DNA from: Larus michahellis
Lineage: Eukaryota; Chordata; Aves; Charadriiformes; Laridae
Reading direction: 5' to 3'
DNA length: 64,000 nucleotides
Assembly: GCF_964199755.1 (NCBI RefSeq)
Contig: NC_133900.1
Span: 16,693,201-16,757,200 of the forward strand
Part shown: positions 23,701 to 34,334 of the stretch, piece after piece
Layout of the letters: each line of letters starts with the position of its first letter
Position numbering within the stretch: position 1 is the stretch's first letter
The notes under the pieces: model-generated
Told to the model about the DNA's origin: nothing
Database searches by the model: none
What the model saw: the letters and a program-made list of their open reading frames with translations, nothing else
Program-made: the position numbers and the translations under genes

Positions 23701-25908
23701 TAGTCTTTTCAGATAGTCTGAAATCTCTAAATAAGTGATTAGTAAAATGCTGTCATTAATTTCCATCAAGTGCTTAAAGATCTAGGGCTTCACCTTGAAA
23801 ACTCTTGCTCGTCTGTGCATGTACACATCAGCAACCTCAGCTTAGTGGGTACCTCTGGGATTCTGGAATGTTAGTGAGGGTATTCCTGAGTTGAAGCCAT
23901 CATTGAGGAGTAACAGTAGATTGGCACTTAAAAAAAAAAATTAATTTCAAACTAATAGATAAAGCCTGCCCCAACTTCCCACCACATCTCTGTTTTACCA
24001 AAATTGAGAGAACGTATGGAGGAGAGGAAGGAGAAGGAGTTGCATTTGGAGTTTTTGAATTATTATTATTATTAGTTTTATTATTATATTGAAGTATTAG
24101 TCTTTATGCCGGTGGTGTTGTGATAATACTTCTTGAAAATAAAAACTGTAGCCAATCACTAATTCCATGTCCTTTTCCCCTTGTAGGGTGTATGTTGATG
24201 TCTCTCTAATTTCCAGTGCTGGAGAAGGATTATTTTCGAAAATAGCAGCAGAAGCCAGTACAGTTATGTCCTTTTACAACGGAGTGCGAATTACACACCA
24301 GGAGGTAAAGGAGAGAAAAAAGTCAGTCTGAATTTTCATTGCTCCTTCTGAAGTCTTCTCCTTTTAGTAATATTTTACACCTGCCCCCTTCCCACCATTA
24401 AGATTTAACATGATGGAGTTTATTGAAAGAAAAAAAAAAGTGCATGTTCACCTATGTATAAATAAAAAAAGTGGTTGGGTTGGGTTTTTTTTGACATACA
24501 TACAGGAAAAGCTTTAGTTGCATATATTTGAATGTTTGCTTTCAAACTGCTGGCAAAGTTGACCCCTCCACACACACACACACACTGGATTTTTGCCTTG
24601 CAAACTAGGTAGACAGCAGAGACTGGGCCCTCAACGGAAATACAATATCCCTGGATGACGAAACAGTCATAGACGTGCCAGAGCCCTACAACCACGCCGC
24701 CAAGTACTGTGCCTCGCTGGGGCATAAGGCCAACCATTCTTTCACTCCTAACTGCATCTACGACCCGTAAGTAGAGTCCCGTGTTTCGGAGTGGAAGCTG
24801 TAGCCTGGCAGTCTGGGCTCCCAGGGTGTTTCTGGGCAGCTGAATGGGGCTGGGAGTGACGGGTCCAGGCACTGGGATGAGTTCCTGCTCACCTGGGCCA
24901 AGTTGGAAACTGGCTGGCATTGCGGGTGCTTGATGTCTCTTGGGAGTTACACCGTGGAATATCTTGAAGTTTGCAGCTGTGTTAATTCTGTCATGAACTT
25001 TAGGAGCTGCCTCTTGATTCTAAAATGCGTAAGCACAACTCTCTAAATCCTAGTTTGGGTAGGACTCTGCACCGTGTTCGGTGAACTACTTGACCAGTGC
25101 CATCAAATATGCTGTCATTTCTGAAACTCAAAAAATAAGCATCTTGCTGCTCTGTGGTTGGTGCAGAGCACTAGGAAACTTTCGATGTATGCACATGCTC
25201 AAGGATATAAATATTTTTATACGGATGTATAAACAAACAGACCTGTGGAGATGGATAAGTAGAAAATAGTTTACTTTCATTAAATAAGCCAGTTCCCTTT
25301 ACTGTTGGACCCTGAGAGAAGATGTACAGAAGTATGTTATGATTATTTGGTGGGTAACCTGTACTGAGGAAATGAAGGTGAGCAATTTTCTGTGCTCTCC
25401 AGTCCCTCATAATCTTTTCTGTTTTACTGTTGTGCAGATCTTTACCTCTGCAAGCCCAAGGCGTGTGGCAGTGATTAACTTTGCTTTATTTACTTATTAC
25501 AAGCAAGCAATGTTGCAGGACTGTTGAAAAATAGAGCTACACAAAGCTGATCTAATGTATCAATGGTTTTGCCCTTATTACTTAAGTCTTCATAAGATTG
25601 ACTCGAAGCAATATCAGATTAAGTGATACTACTCTGAACTGTGAGTGACTTCTGAAAATGTAAAAGGGGCTAACGGAGTCTGTGAATTGACAGCTAAGCC
25701 GAGCAAAGGTGTTTATTCTCTGTCTAGGTTTGTTCATCCTCGTTTTGGGCCTATCAAGTGTATCCGTACCATCAGGGCTGTGGAGAAGGATGAAGAATTA
25801 ACAGTGGCTTACGGATACGATCACAACCCCGTTGGGCAAAACGGGCCAGAAGCACCGGAGTGGTACCAGCTGGAACTGAAAGCTTTCCAGGCTGCCCAGC
25901 AAAAGTGA
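8669..25908 (+). CDS. SETD7: SETD7, SET domain lysine methyltransferase 7 (complete, 8 coding exons)
   Basis: Eight exons (8669-8708, 13779-13908, 19062-19263, 21140-21329, 22992-23073, 24187-24304, 24609-24766, 25728-25908) join with GT-AG introns and unbroken phase. They give 1101 nt, or 366 residues plus stop, the same length as human SETD7. The N-terminal half carries MORN-type repeats (about residues 36-128) and the C-terminal half the SET domain (about 214-336). Visible key residues are the AdoMet-contacting AGEG at 226-229, Tyr245, Asn296-His297, Tyr305, Tyr335 and Tyr337. The family monomethylates histone H3 Lys4 and many non-histone proteins, including p53 and TAF10, in nucleus and cytoplasm. 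The start codon lies in GCCGCCATGG, an optimal Kozak context. Residue 307 is Pro where I recall Met in human. No frameshift or lost catalytic residue was seen. Confidence 0.97.
8709..13778 (+). other. SETD7: SETD7 intron 1
   Basis: This 5.07-kb intron begins inside the CpG island with G-rich runs, including a G-quadruplex-type run at 8764-8779 and a G-run near 8818-8828. Beyond about 9800 it is ordinary unique sequence with T-rich tracts. I see no nested gene or clear transposon. Confidence 0.85.
13779..13908 (+). CDS. SETD7: SETD7 coding exon 2
   Basis: The acceptor is TTATTTCAG|GG and the donor AAG|GTAAAC. The 130 nt encode residues 14-57, starting [11 protein letters not shown] and including the first MORN-type motif around [16 protein letters not shown]. 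The exon ends in phase 2. Confidence 0.96.
13909..19061 (+). other. SETD7: SETD7 intron 2
   Basis: This 5.15-kb intron contains only short simple repeats (T-rich near 15267-15290, AG-rich near 16670-16700) until a CR1 fragment at 18888-19041. That fragment runs almost into the exon 3 acceptor. Long antisense open frames around 16816-17624 show no recognised protein. Confidence 0.85.
18888..19041 (-). mobile_element. CR1 LINE fragment next to SETD7 exon 3
   Basis: The plus strand starts with the reverse complement of the CR1 3' tail ('tcatagaatcacagaattg', 'ttggaagggacctttaagat'). It continues through 'aacactgccaaaaccaccac' and 'ttttaaatacctctaggggt'. This is the usual order in antisense avian CR1 copies. 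The right end is about 20 nt before the acceptor AG of exon 3, so most of the likely branch-point region is CR1-derived. Confidence 0.88.
19062..19263 (+). CDS. SETD7: SETD7 coding exon 3
   Basis: The acceptor is CTCTTCACCAG|CACC, with its pyrimidine tract just 3' of a CR1 fragment, and the donor is CCG|GTAAGC. The 202 nt encode the central MORN repeats ([41 protein letters not shown]). The exon ends in phase 0. Confidence 0.96.
21140..21329 (+). CDS. SETD7: SETD7 coding exon 4
   Basis: The acceptor is TGCTTTCAG|GATGG and the donor GCA|GTAAGT. The 190 nt encode the last MORN-like strand ([19 protein letters not shown]) and the linker to the SET half. The exon ends in phase 1. Introns 3 and 4 on either side (1.9 and 1.7 kb) show only T-rich simple repeats. 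Confidence 0.96.
22992..23073 (+). CDS. SETD7: SETD7 coding exon 5
   Basis: The acceptor follows a long T-tract (TTTTTTTTTAG|GC) and the donor is GAG|GTAGGC. The 82 nt encode [19 protein letters not shown] and the following DPYESE at the entry to the SET domain. Phase is 1 in and 2 out. Confidence 0.95.
24187..24304 (+). CDS. SETD7: SETD7 coding exon 6
   Basis: The acceptor is CCTTGTAG|GGTG and the donor GAG|GTAAAG. The 118 nt encode residues 215-254. They include the SET N-terminal motif [10 protein letters not shown] and [13 protein letters not shown], which carries catalytic-pocket Tyr245. Confidence 0.96.
24609..24766 (+). CDS. SETD7: SETD7 coding exon 7
   Basis: The acceptor is CAAACTAG|GTAGAC and the donor CCC|GTAAGT. 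The 158 nt encode residues 255 to 307 (partial), including the pseudoknot strand [13 protein letters not shown] with Asn296, His297 and Tyr305. It is followed by a 961-bp intron with nothing recognised. Confidence 0.96.
25728..25908 (+). CDS. SETD7: SETD7 coding exon 8 and stop
   Basis: The acceptor is CTGTCTAG|GTTTG. The codon spanning the junction reads CCG (Pro307). The exon encodes [19 protein letters not shown], then [11 protein letters not shown] with Tyr335 and Tyr337, and the C-terminal helix to AAQQK, ending in TGA at 25906-25908. Confidence 0.97.
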
Positions 25909-28900
25909 AACGGGAGCTCCTTCTCCGTTCAGCAAACTGAAATAGAAACTTGGATCTATGCACTACCTTTATACTGAAAACTGGACAACCAGGGATTGTT
26001 CATGCTGTTGCATCATAACTTTGCATTCTGTGTTAAGAGATAAGTTTCTTGCATACTAACTAGGTTTGACTGTGTTACTCATAGCAGATTTAAAATTAGC
26101 TAGCGTTGCACCAGTCTTATCTGGAGAAATTATTTAATATTCTATACGAGACGTGATATTCTTTGGTAGCTTCTGCTTTTGCACCATATGCAAAGATGCC
26201 AAAAGACTAGACAGAAAACTAAAATGGGTATATCGTTCACTTTTAGTCGGCAGACTTAGTGTTGCTCTCTATCTGCCTAGGCATTATTGTGCAACTGCAT
26301 TTTGCATATATGCCACTTGTGATGATAACAGTAATATTTTGATATTCTCTAATAGTAGCATAATTTTGCCTTTTTAAACCTTTGATCTGAATCTTGCAAT
26401 AGAGCAGTTTATTTATTAGCATATAGGAGGCTGGGTTTTAACTCCCCTTTCCTCTTGTCTGAACGTTGTTCTTTCTAAGAATCCTCTTTTGCAGGAGAAA
26501 ATCCTTTCTAACTAGTGGAAAGGCTTGTGTGTGTATGTGAGAGTGCTGTGTGTTGGTCTCTGTGGCTCTCTAAATAGTATAGCAACATGTCCAAACCTAA
26601 TATTTATCTAGCCTTTACGGCTGGCTTATTTTATTTAATTTATGATTATGACACGCAAATGAAGCTGTTCTTTGCATGAAGATTTTCTGAAAGGAGAAAA
26701 CGGATTCACTTTTGGAAGGACTTTCCGAAGTACGCGTTCTGGAAGGCAAGCACATTACTTGCATTAGTGTCCGTGAGTGGGTTTGTGTATTTCACCTGTT
26801 AAAGCAGCCAGTTCTCAAGGCAAAAATTCTAGCAATGAGACGCTTGAATTATCCTAAAGGAGGTGTATGTATTTGAGGGCAGGCTGTAGTACTTGGTTAA
26901 GGAGAGCTGTAGCTTTTGTATGTGTTCAGTTGACAAAGGATATAGCCTTGTAGCCGTCTTTTAGTAGTAATGGTTTAAGACACAGTAAATTAACATAGTA
27001 TGAGATATCAAAATAAGATAAAAAAAAAAAAGATGTGAAAAGATTGTTTTTGAAAGACAATGAATGTAAAAACATCACTCGCTGCTCATATTTAGGAACA
27101 GCAGTCAATCCATAGCTTTGGTGCAGCCAACAGCAGGGGGCTTGTGAAAATTCATTTGCAGGGCTGTATTCTGGGATTTTTCAGGGCTAGGGAAATTGTT
27201 GTGCGTTTTTTCAGATACTGTACTAGTTCTTGCCTAATGCTGTATAAGAGAGAAATAATCATCTCGGTCCAGATACAGGAACCCTTCTGGGACTCCGATG
27301 CTCTCTTTTGGGTTTAGCAGCTTTTGGGGAAAAAACTCAAATGCGTTTGCAACACTTTCTTTAAATGTTTGTAGTTTAAAAAGAGTTTGTATATATGTAA
27401 CATAAATGATTTGGAAATCAGACCTACCTTTCTATGGCAACACATTTTGGTTGGTTGCTTGGACGGTTGGAGGTGCCTGGCTGTCTGGGGAGCTAGAGGT
27501 GGAGAACGGGTTGGGTTGGTACCTGCAAGCGGAAGGATGAGGCTGCTGTTCTGTGCAGTCTGAGAATCCTTGCTTTGGTATCTGTAACAAGTTAATAAGA
27601 ACCCCTCTAATTTGGGGCTCCGATTAGACTCTGTGACTGATAGCAAACCTTTTCCAGCACCTCACCATTTAAGCTTGCATAAAAGCTGCTCTGTGCTTGT
27701 GCTGGGAGGTGGCTGGGGGGGAGGGCGATGGACAAGTAGGCTCAGGGCTTTTTGACACTCTTCCAGCGGTGATCTGAATGTGAGCCGTGACACCACCCAT
27801 CTCCTCACGCTGGAGGCTCAGGCCACAGCTCCGCTTCTCGTCCGAGGCAGGTGGCTGGCAGAGGTGACAACTCAGGGACTCCAGCTGAGCAGGCAGAGGC
27901 AGAACTGAGCCTCACAGGTGAGGGAGGGTTGTCAAAGGCTGATGGGCAGCACGGCTTCAGCAAATCAACCTCAAAAAGAAATATGCATGTCTTTATCTTT
28001 TCCTGCCTGCCCACAGGTCCTTCTAGACCATTGCTGTTTCAGCCGTTTGCAGCGAAGCGTGTCTTGCTGGTAGTGAGCTGTTGTGTGTATCTTGTGGATT
28101 CTTCTGCCAGGACCATGAAGTTTGCGAAGCTGAGGCTTGTGTGTAAGTCCAGGGAAGAGGAGAGGGAAGATACATGACTGAATCCTGCTGTGAATAGACG
28201 GTAATTCCTTCCACAGTCCTGATAACCTGCTTTGGACTGCTGGCGTCTTTGTGCCCGCTAGAGAATCGTGCTTAAAATGTTCTGATCTCTAGAGCTCCTT
28301 TGGCTTCAATTCTGGTCAGTCTCCGATTCCTCGGCTGTCTCCTCTTCATGTGGAGTTGCTTACGTTTTAGTAGATTTGTCAGTCTTCATATTGCCTGATT
28401 TTTGAGGTAAATACAGATAGGTGCTCTTCGCACATCAGCTTTGAAGGTTGCATCCTAAAATAGGGAAATGCTAGGTTAAAAAAAGGCGCTGAGGTACCCT
28501 CTGTGTCTTCTCAAAAGCCATTGATTTGGTGACAGTCAAGCAGATTCTCTTGCGTATGCTTGTAGCCTGGTGGTATGCCACAGCTGTGTCTGTTGTCTCT
28601 GTTAGCTCTACTGTCCTTTTTCTCTCTGCTCTGTTAAAATCTATTGGTCCTCCTGTAGATCCCTTCTTCAGTGACCAACCTTCTATAAAAGTGGAGATTA
28701 TAAAGCTGCTTTGGCTTGATTCAGGACCAAGCCTTTTAATTCCTCTTTGTTTTTTTCTTTTTGTGATCTGTTAGAGTGGAGATGGTTGGGATGGTTTTTA
28801 CCACCGGGTAGCGAAAGGGCTCAGTGTGTCCTTCAGAGGTTTTTGAGAGGTATGCGTTGGCAACCACCGCTTCAAACACAGGTTAGTTACAGAACTCCAA

Positions 28901-31900
28901 ATAATGCCTTAACTCGGTCAACGTATTGCAGCTCAGCTTCTGGGGATCACTCGATAGCGAGACCAGCTTAGCAAAATTATTTATCGGTAGTAACACAAGA
29001 CCCACGCCAAAAATTGGTTTTAATTTGGAGCAGGGGAAGCAGTCATTTCGCCAAGCAGTCCATTGGAGCCTGTTGGATGCAGCTGACTGTTGGTGAATAT
29101 GCAGTAAGTAAAGAAGCTCTGCTTCTCAGAGTCTGGCCAAAGACCTGTCCTGTCAGCATGGAAACGGGAAGAAGAGCCGATGCCTGTCAGCTGAGCCTGG
29201 GTGAGCAGCTGGCTCTCAGGATACCCATTGTGGCTAAAGAATGGCGTAAGAGAACCTGGAACTGCTGCTTTTTTCAGGTACGGATCAGCTCCCAGTGTCT
29301 GCCTTTGGCCTGCAGTGCTGCACGTGGCTCCTCTGCGGTGGGAGGGTTGTTACCCAAGCTCCTGTATGAGAAGGAGCCTATACCAGCCTGTGTTAGGGGC
29401 TGCTGATTGTCTCTTTTTAAAAAAAAAAAATAAAAAAATCTTAAATGGATCTTCCTGCTATGGCAGCACTGTGTTTTGTCACCAAGAATACAGAAGCTTA
29501 GTTTTCTGCAGAGGCAGTTAATCTTGGGGACAAGAGAGCATGAGAAGTTACAGCTGAGGGCTACCAGCTGCTGGGTCACTCCTCTGGATAAGAGGGGAAA
29601 AGGGTGGTCTCAAGTTGAGTCTCTTGCTATCATTTTACTTTTGGGGATCTACTAAAATACCCGATTTTCCTTCACAAATCTGAAAAGGCTTCTTTTCCTT
29701 TTTTTTTGTTTTGTTTTGGTAGCAATTAAAGAAACCTTAACCTACATAAATGCATATAAGTCTTGACTATTGAAAAAGTCAAAGGAAATAGGTGGATATG
29801 GCTCTTCAGTGACCAGAGTGAGAGCTGTGATGGCTTTTTTTGACTTTTTGCGCAGTTGCATGTGCCCAGAGGCAGCTCCTGGATGACTCGTGCAGGTTTT
29901 GAGACCTTTGGGAGGCCACATGTTTTGGAAGCAACTAGGGAGCCTTCTCCTTAGTCCAGCCTTTTCGGGTGCGGAGCTTTCTTTCGGTGTTGCGCACAGT
30001 TGGCAGTGGCTGTGGTTTCTTTCCTGGGGCTGTTGTAGCACGTTGCTGGCATGGAAGTGAGAGAGAAATTGGGGATTTCTCACCCTCTGCCAGGCACTGG
30101 AGGAGCAGAGTAGCCAACGTACCCTGTCCGGTACGACAAACTGAGAAGTGGTGGGAATTGCCACTTTTTTGTTTCCTTCCCAGTTGGCTGCCCTTGTCCT
30201 TCAATTGAAACCGGTGCTCACCACTTCGGTTGCACCAGGAACTGTACGGTGGCGCTTCTGTCCCAGAGACCTCTGTGTGATTCCTATCCTTTCACTTGAT
30301 TTGAAGTCTTCTTGGAAAACGCTGGCGTTGCGATAAGGTAACGAGTTGTAGAGAGCCGGTTACCTGCTGCTTTCTCTTCCTCTGGCACAGCGGAATTGCT
30401 GGAGCTGTGGGTGCCTGAGGAATTCACCTCCAAGCACTTAAAAAAAAAAAACCAAACAACAAAACAAAACCCAGTTGCTTTGAAAACAACGTTGCTGATG
30501 TGTCTCCTTATATGCTGGGGTGCTGCGTTAGACACCTCTTCCTCCCTTCCACCGCCGCGTCGGATGCTGAGAGCATTTGGGCGAGGAAGGCAGGCGCGGG
30601 AGCAGCTTTACCTGTGGGTCTGAGCAGGCTTCACCCTCACCAGCACCCCAGGGAGAACTCTTGTTCCTTTTGCTTTGTGTACTGGGAACACGAGAATTAT
30701 ATTTTTTTTGGACGAAGCGGTTTCTAAGCAGTCTTAAGGGATTTTTTTTTTTTAAACAAAAAAAAAAGGTGCAAGATTGAGTGCATGTTTACTTGCCCCA
30801 GATCAAAGGTTTTGAACACTAAGGTCACTCACTATCTGTTGAATGGACCCTCCTCTTGGCGCTCTTCTGTCTTCAGGCAATTGAAGCTCCTGCCCTCTTT
30901 CTCTACCAATTTTACTGTAACTACTTTTTTTTTTTTCCAGGAGAAATATACACATATACACAAAAAAATCTAAGCAATTAAATGTTGAAGCCATAGGATC
31001 ATGAGTGTGGGAAGACCCTCTTCACAAGTTTTAACATATTTGTATGTAAAATGATGTTTGTATGAAATATTTTCATGGTAGAATGAATATTTAAAAAAAA
31101 AAAAAGGTTCCAGTGAGATCTAAACCAAATTTAAAAGGATGTCTTTTTGTAAGATGCAAGTGTAATTGGTTACCAATAAGCAGATTTTTTTTTTTTTTAA
31201 AGGGAGATGCAACAGATGATCTTTACAATTACAAATGGTCGTTTCTGCTATTTGGGGAAGTATTTATGCAGCATTACACACGGCTGTCATAAATAATTGC
31301 AATAGCAAGGCCAGTCACATCTTCAGGACATACCTCTCAGCTTGTCCCTCCCTGATACTGTACAAGCGGACCCATCCCTCCTTTCTGCAGATTTCCTCCT
31401 AGAAAACCTTTCCTACTGTACCTGTACTGAATTTAACTCTTGAGCTAAGATCCAGACTAAAATCGTGTTTTACCTAACAGTTTCTGCTGGGCCTTCTGCT
31501 ATTTTAATACTCTTTAGCCCATAATTACTGGGTGTCTCTGTTCTGAAGAACTAAGTGCTAAAGAATAATCCTTGGGGTAAGCTTACACGCGTGGTAACAG
31601 TTAACCCCGGAGAACTTAACTTGTATACAGTACTTGATAGGTGTTTTATGACATTTGTACTCGAACTACGAGCCTTACTGAACATCTGTAGGTTTATTCA
31701 TGACTTTTAAAAAATGGATAACTCTAAGAAAGATGTTTACATGAATGATGATTGCCCTTCCTTTGATGTTATGAATGAGGTTTTTATAGTGTGTTTGGGT
31801 GTATGTGCAAGGAAGTAAGAAAAATGTTTCTGGGGAAAAATAAGACTTGACAAACATTTGTAATAAGTGAATTTTAAAGATTGCTTTAATTGCGCTATGA

Positions 31901-31940
31901 AGGCAATGCAGATATTAAAATATTCAACAGAACTTTCGTC
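25909..31940 (+). other. SETD7: Probable long SETD7 3' UTR
   Basis: About 6 kb of sequence after the stop has no clear transposon and no recognised gene. AU-rich stretches occur, for example around 26630-26650. Two candidate polyadenylation signals are visible: AATAAA at 29429-29434 inside an A-run, and ATTAAA at 31914-31919 followed by a T/GT-rich stretch at about 31940-31970. Human SETD7 also has a long 3' UTR. The extent is inference. Confidence 0.5.
31914..31919 (+). terminator. SETD7: Candidate distal SETD7 polyadenylation signal
   Basis: ATTAAA is followed within 20-50 nt by a GT-rich run containing 'ccttgttgtttgtgtgtcg', the expected arrangement of a cleavage site. It lies before the next gene's promoter, on the SETD7 strand. 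Confidence 0.4.
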
Positions 31941-32796
31941 TCTCCTTGTTGTTTGTGTGTCGTGGGTTTGGGCGTCCTCTGACCTCTCCCTGCCTCTCTG
32001 CTGTGTGATTGCTTTGCTGGTTATTGCTGGTGCACGGGCGCACAGTTAACACACTTTAGGCCACGTTACATTGATAGTGAACGAACAGCAGGATGCTCCT
32101 GACACCACTGCCTTGGTTTTCTTTTATCTGGCACCTCTGCCACTTTTGTTACTCACTTCTCAGTGCACATAACATGGGCTGTAGTTGCGTTGTGGGATGG
32201 AAGAGCGTCCTCCCCGTGTATGCCATAGTGTCTTTTAACAGTTGTAATTTAAAAAATGTGAATGCACACTGGTGTACTTTTCTCTTGCCATTGCTGACTG
32301 AGGCAGTAGGAAGGCATGGCAGCAAGCAGCAGCGGTGCCTTCCAGGCAGGTAATCCTTACAGCCATCCATGAGCCTTTCGTTATGTTTTCTCTCCCCGGC
32401 CCACCTGAGGAGGGGAGTGATGGAGCAGCTTTTGGTGGGCACGTGGCGCCCATCAGCGCTTCGGTGCCTGCCTTGCCCTCCTCTCCTCTGCGATCCCCAC
32501 AATTGCCATGATGGCTCATGGCCTCTTGTGCCTCTGTGCTGGGTGTAGGTGCGCAGAGACTCTTCCCTCTACAAGGGTGCAGAAGGGACTGGTTTGGCCT
32601 TGGCGTTGCCCATCGACCCTCCGTAGCCCCGAAGTGGAAGGGATGAGCGCTTGCTAGGTATTTGCCTTATCTCGAAATCGAGCTGCGTGGAAGGTGACGC
32701 TCGGGTCAGGGATGCGGCGTGGGCTGTCCTCGAGTGGTGGCACAACCCTCTGCTCACGCCACGGAGGTGCTGTGGGTTTATTGAAGTAAACGATAC

Positions 32797-32857
32797 CTAA
32801 CCCAGGAACTGATGCCTTGAAAGCCTAAAATTCCTAACCCGGGAATTGATGCCTTAA
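32797..32857. repeat. Short imperfect tandem duplication
   Basis: The phrase 'cctaacccaggaactgatgc' recurs about 35 bp later as 'cctaacccgggaattgatgc', each followed by 'ctt' and A-rich sequence. Part of the second unit ('attgatgcctt') is then repeated again. It lies about 50-100 bp before the CpG island of the downstream gene. Confidence 0.7.
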
Positions 32858-32899
32858 AATTGATGCCTTCTTAGGGCTGGCTTTTGCTGCAGGCTCTCG

Positions 32900-33360
32900 G
32901 GTGTTTTCCTTCCAGCCCCGAGAGGGCATCTCCCCCCTGCCGGAGCGCCGGCAGTGCCCGGAGGGGCCGGGGCCGGGGCGGGCGGAGCAGCTGCGGCCCC
33001 TGCGCGGCTGCCGGTAGGGCACAGCCTCTCCCAGCCCCTTCCCTTACTTTTCGCACCGACTCTGAACTCTTTCCCCCGCTCCCCGCCCCGGGAGGCGGAG
33101 CCGGAGCTTCCCCCGTACCTGCTCGGCTCCGCCCGGGGACGCCGCCGCCGCCGCCCAGCAGCGCCGGTGAGGGCCGCCGGGACGGGCCGGGGGCCGCCGG
33201 GACGGGGGGTAGCAGCCGTCGGAGGGGTCCAACCCGCAGCCCGGGCGGCCGAGGGAGGGGGAACGGGGCCGGTGGCGGGGGGGTCTCTGTGCCGGGTCGG
33301 TCTCCTCGGTGCCTCCGGGAACGGCGGGCCCGGCCGGTTGGAGCAGCCGCCGGGGTGCGC
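32900..33360 (+). promoter_or_regulatory. CpG island promoter of the four-pass membrane gene
   Basis: This is dense CpG sequence rich in GGGGCGG-type elements, in contrast with the AT-rich flanks. A good donor (GCCG|GTGAGG) lies at 33167. It suggests a noncoding first exon ending at 33166 and spliced to the acceptor at 34083. The transcription start is not resolvable. Confidence 0.65.
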
Positions 33361-33377
33361 AGCGTGTGGTGGCCGGC

Positions 33378-33665
33378 GGCAGGGAGGGGGAGAGCCGGGT
33401 CTGGGGTACCGGAGGTGTCAGGGAGGGGGACAGCCGGGTCTGGGGTACCGGAGGTGTCAGGGAGGGGGAGAGCCGGGTTTGGGGTACTGGAGGTGGTGGG
33501 GAAGGGGAGAGCCGGGTCTGGGGTACCGGCGGCAGTGGTGGTGGGGGAGAGCCGGGTCTGGGGTACCGGAGGTGATGGGGAGGGTGAGAGCTGGGTCTGG
33601 GGTACGGTCAGTAACGGGGAAGAGGGAGACCTGGGTCTGGGGTACCAGCAGTGTCAGGGAGGGAG
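33378..33665 (+). repeat. 39-bp minisatellite, about seven units
   Basis: The unit is about 39 bp with core 'gagccgggtctggggtac' followed by 'cggaggtgtca' and 'gggaggggg'. It repeats about seven times with point changes and small length changes. The first two or three units are near-identical and later ones diverge. Because 39 is divisible by three, long spurious open frames run through it. It lies within the inferred first intron of the membrane-protein gene. Confidence 0.9.
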
Positions 33666-34083
33666 AGGGACGGGACAGAGACACCGCTCAGATGGGGTAC
33701 TGGAGGTGGCAGCAGCCCCGGACAGCCGGTCCCGCTGGTGCATCCTGCCCGGGAGGGTGTCACAGCTGCCGCCGAGCGAGGCACGGGGTTTATCTTCTCC
33801 AAGTGACAAACCCCAACCAAACCCTTTCTGGGCGGCAGAAACCCCAGAGGAAAAAAGGTTATCGGTGGGGTCGGAAGCGAAGATCACACATCTCTAGGCA
33901 GAAACATCCGAGGGATTTCTCAAAAAGACCGCTCACCTTTGCTCGCTTTCCTTTCACTGCTGCCGGCCAGGAGGCGATGAACTCTGTCCTCCCGGTGAAC
34001 GTGTGGTCCTGCCATCACCAGGTGCCACACTGACCAGTGCTCGCTGGGTGCTGATGCTCCTGTCCCTTCTTTCTCCTGCCTAG

Positions 34084-34169
34084 GAAAAGCCATCCTCCCC
34101 TTCACCAAAGGCCCACGGCGCCGCTTCCCAGCCTCCGCCTTTTGGGCTTGATGTGTGAATCAAAGCAGG
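34084..34169 (+). other. Inferred 5' UTR part of exon 2, with an upstream ATG
   Basis: A strong acceptor (pyrimidine tract ending CTCCTGCCTAG at 34083) opens the exon that carries the start codon. An upstream ATG at 34151 begins a 15-codon frame that ends at a TAA at 34196-34198, overlapping the main start out of frame. If retained in the mRNA this could lower translation of the main frame. Confidence 0.55.
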
Positions 34170-34334
34170 ATGGATCGCTACCGATACTTCATCTTTAACC
34201 AGAGGAACATGGTGGTGCTGGGTCTGTTCCAGATCGCCTTCAGCACGGTGTGCGTCGTCAGCGGGTTCATAGATGCTGTTTTCAGAATGGAGTCTGAGCT
34301 GGGCAAAACCAGAGCTCCAATTTGGGCTGGGATG
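34170..34334 (+). CDS. Four-pass protein, coding exon 1
   Basis: The exon encodes MDRYRYFIFNQRNMVV, then TM1 (LGLFQIAFSTVCVVSGFIDAV), a short polar loop, and the start of TM2 (APIWAGM). The donor is ATG|GTAAAG. It is 165 nt long and ends in phase 0. A GTG codon at 34155 is in frame upstream but is not a plausible eukaryotic start. Confidence 0.83.

Noticed and set aside
32884-34033. Two long overlapping plus-strand open frames (337 and 359 codons)
   Set aside because: They arise from CpG-island composition and the 39-bp minisatellite, whose length is a multiple of three. The product is low-complexity Gly/Arg/Pro and crosses the good splice donor at 33167 and acceptor at 34083.
34155-34169. 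GTG as an upstream start adding five residues to the four-pass protein
   Set aside because: A vertebrate gene would start at the ATG at 34170, which has an excellent context.
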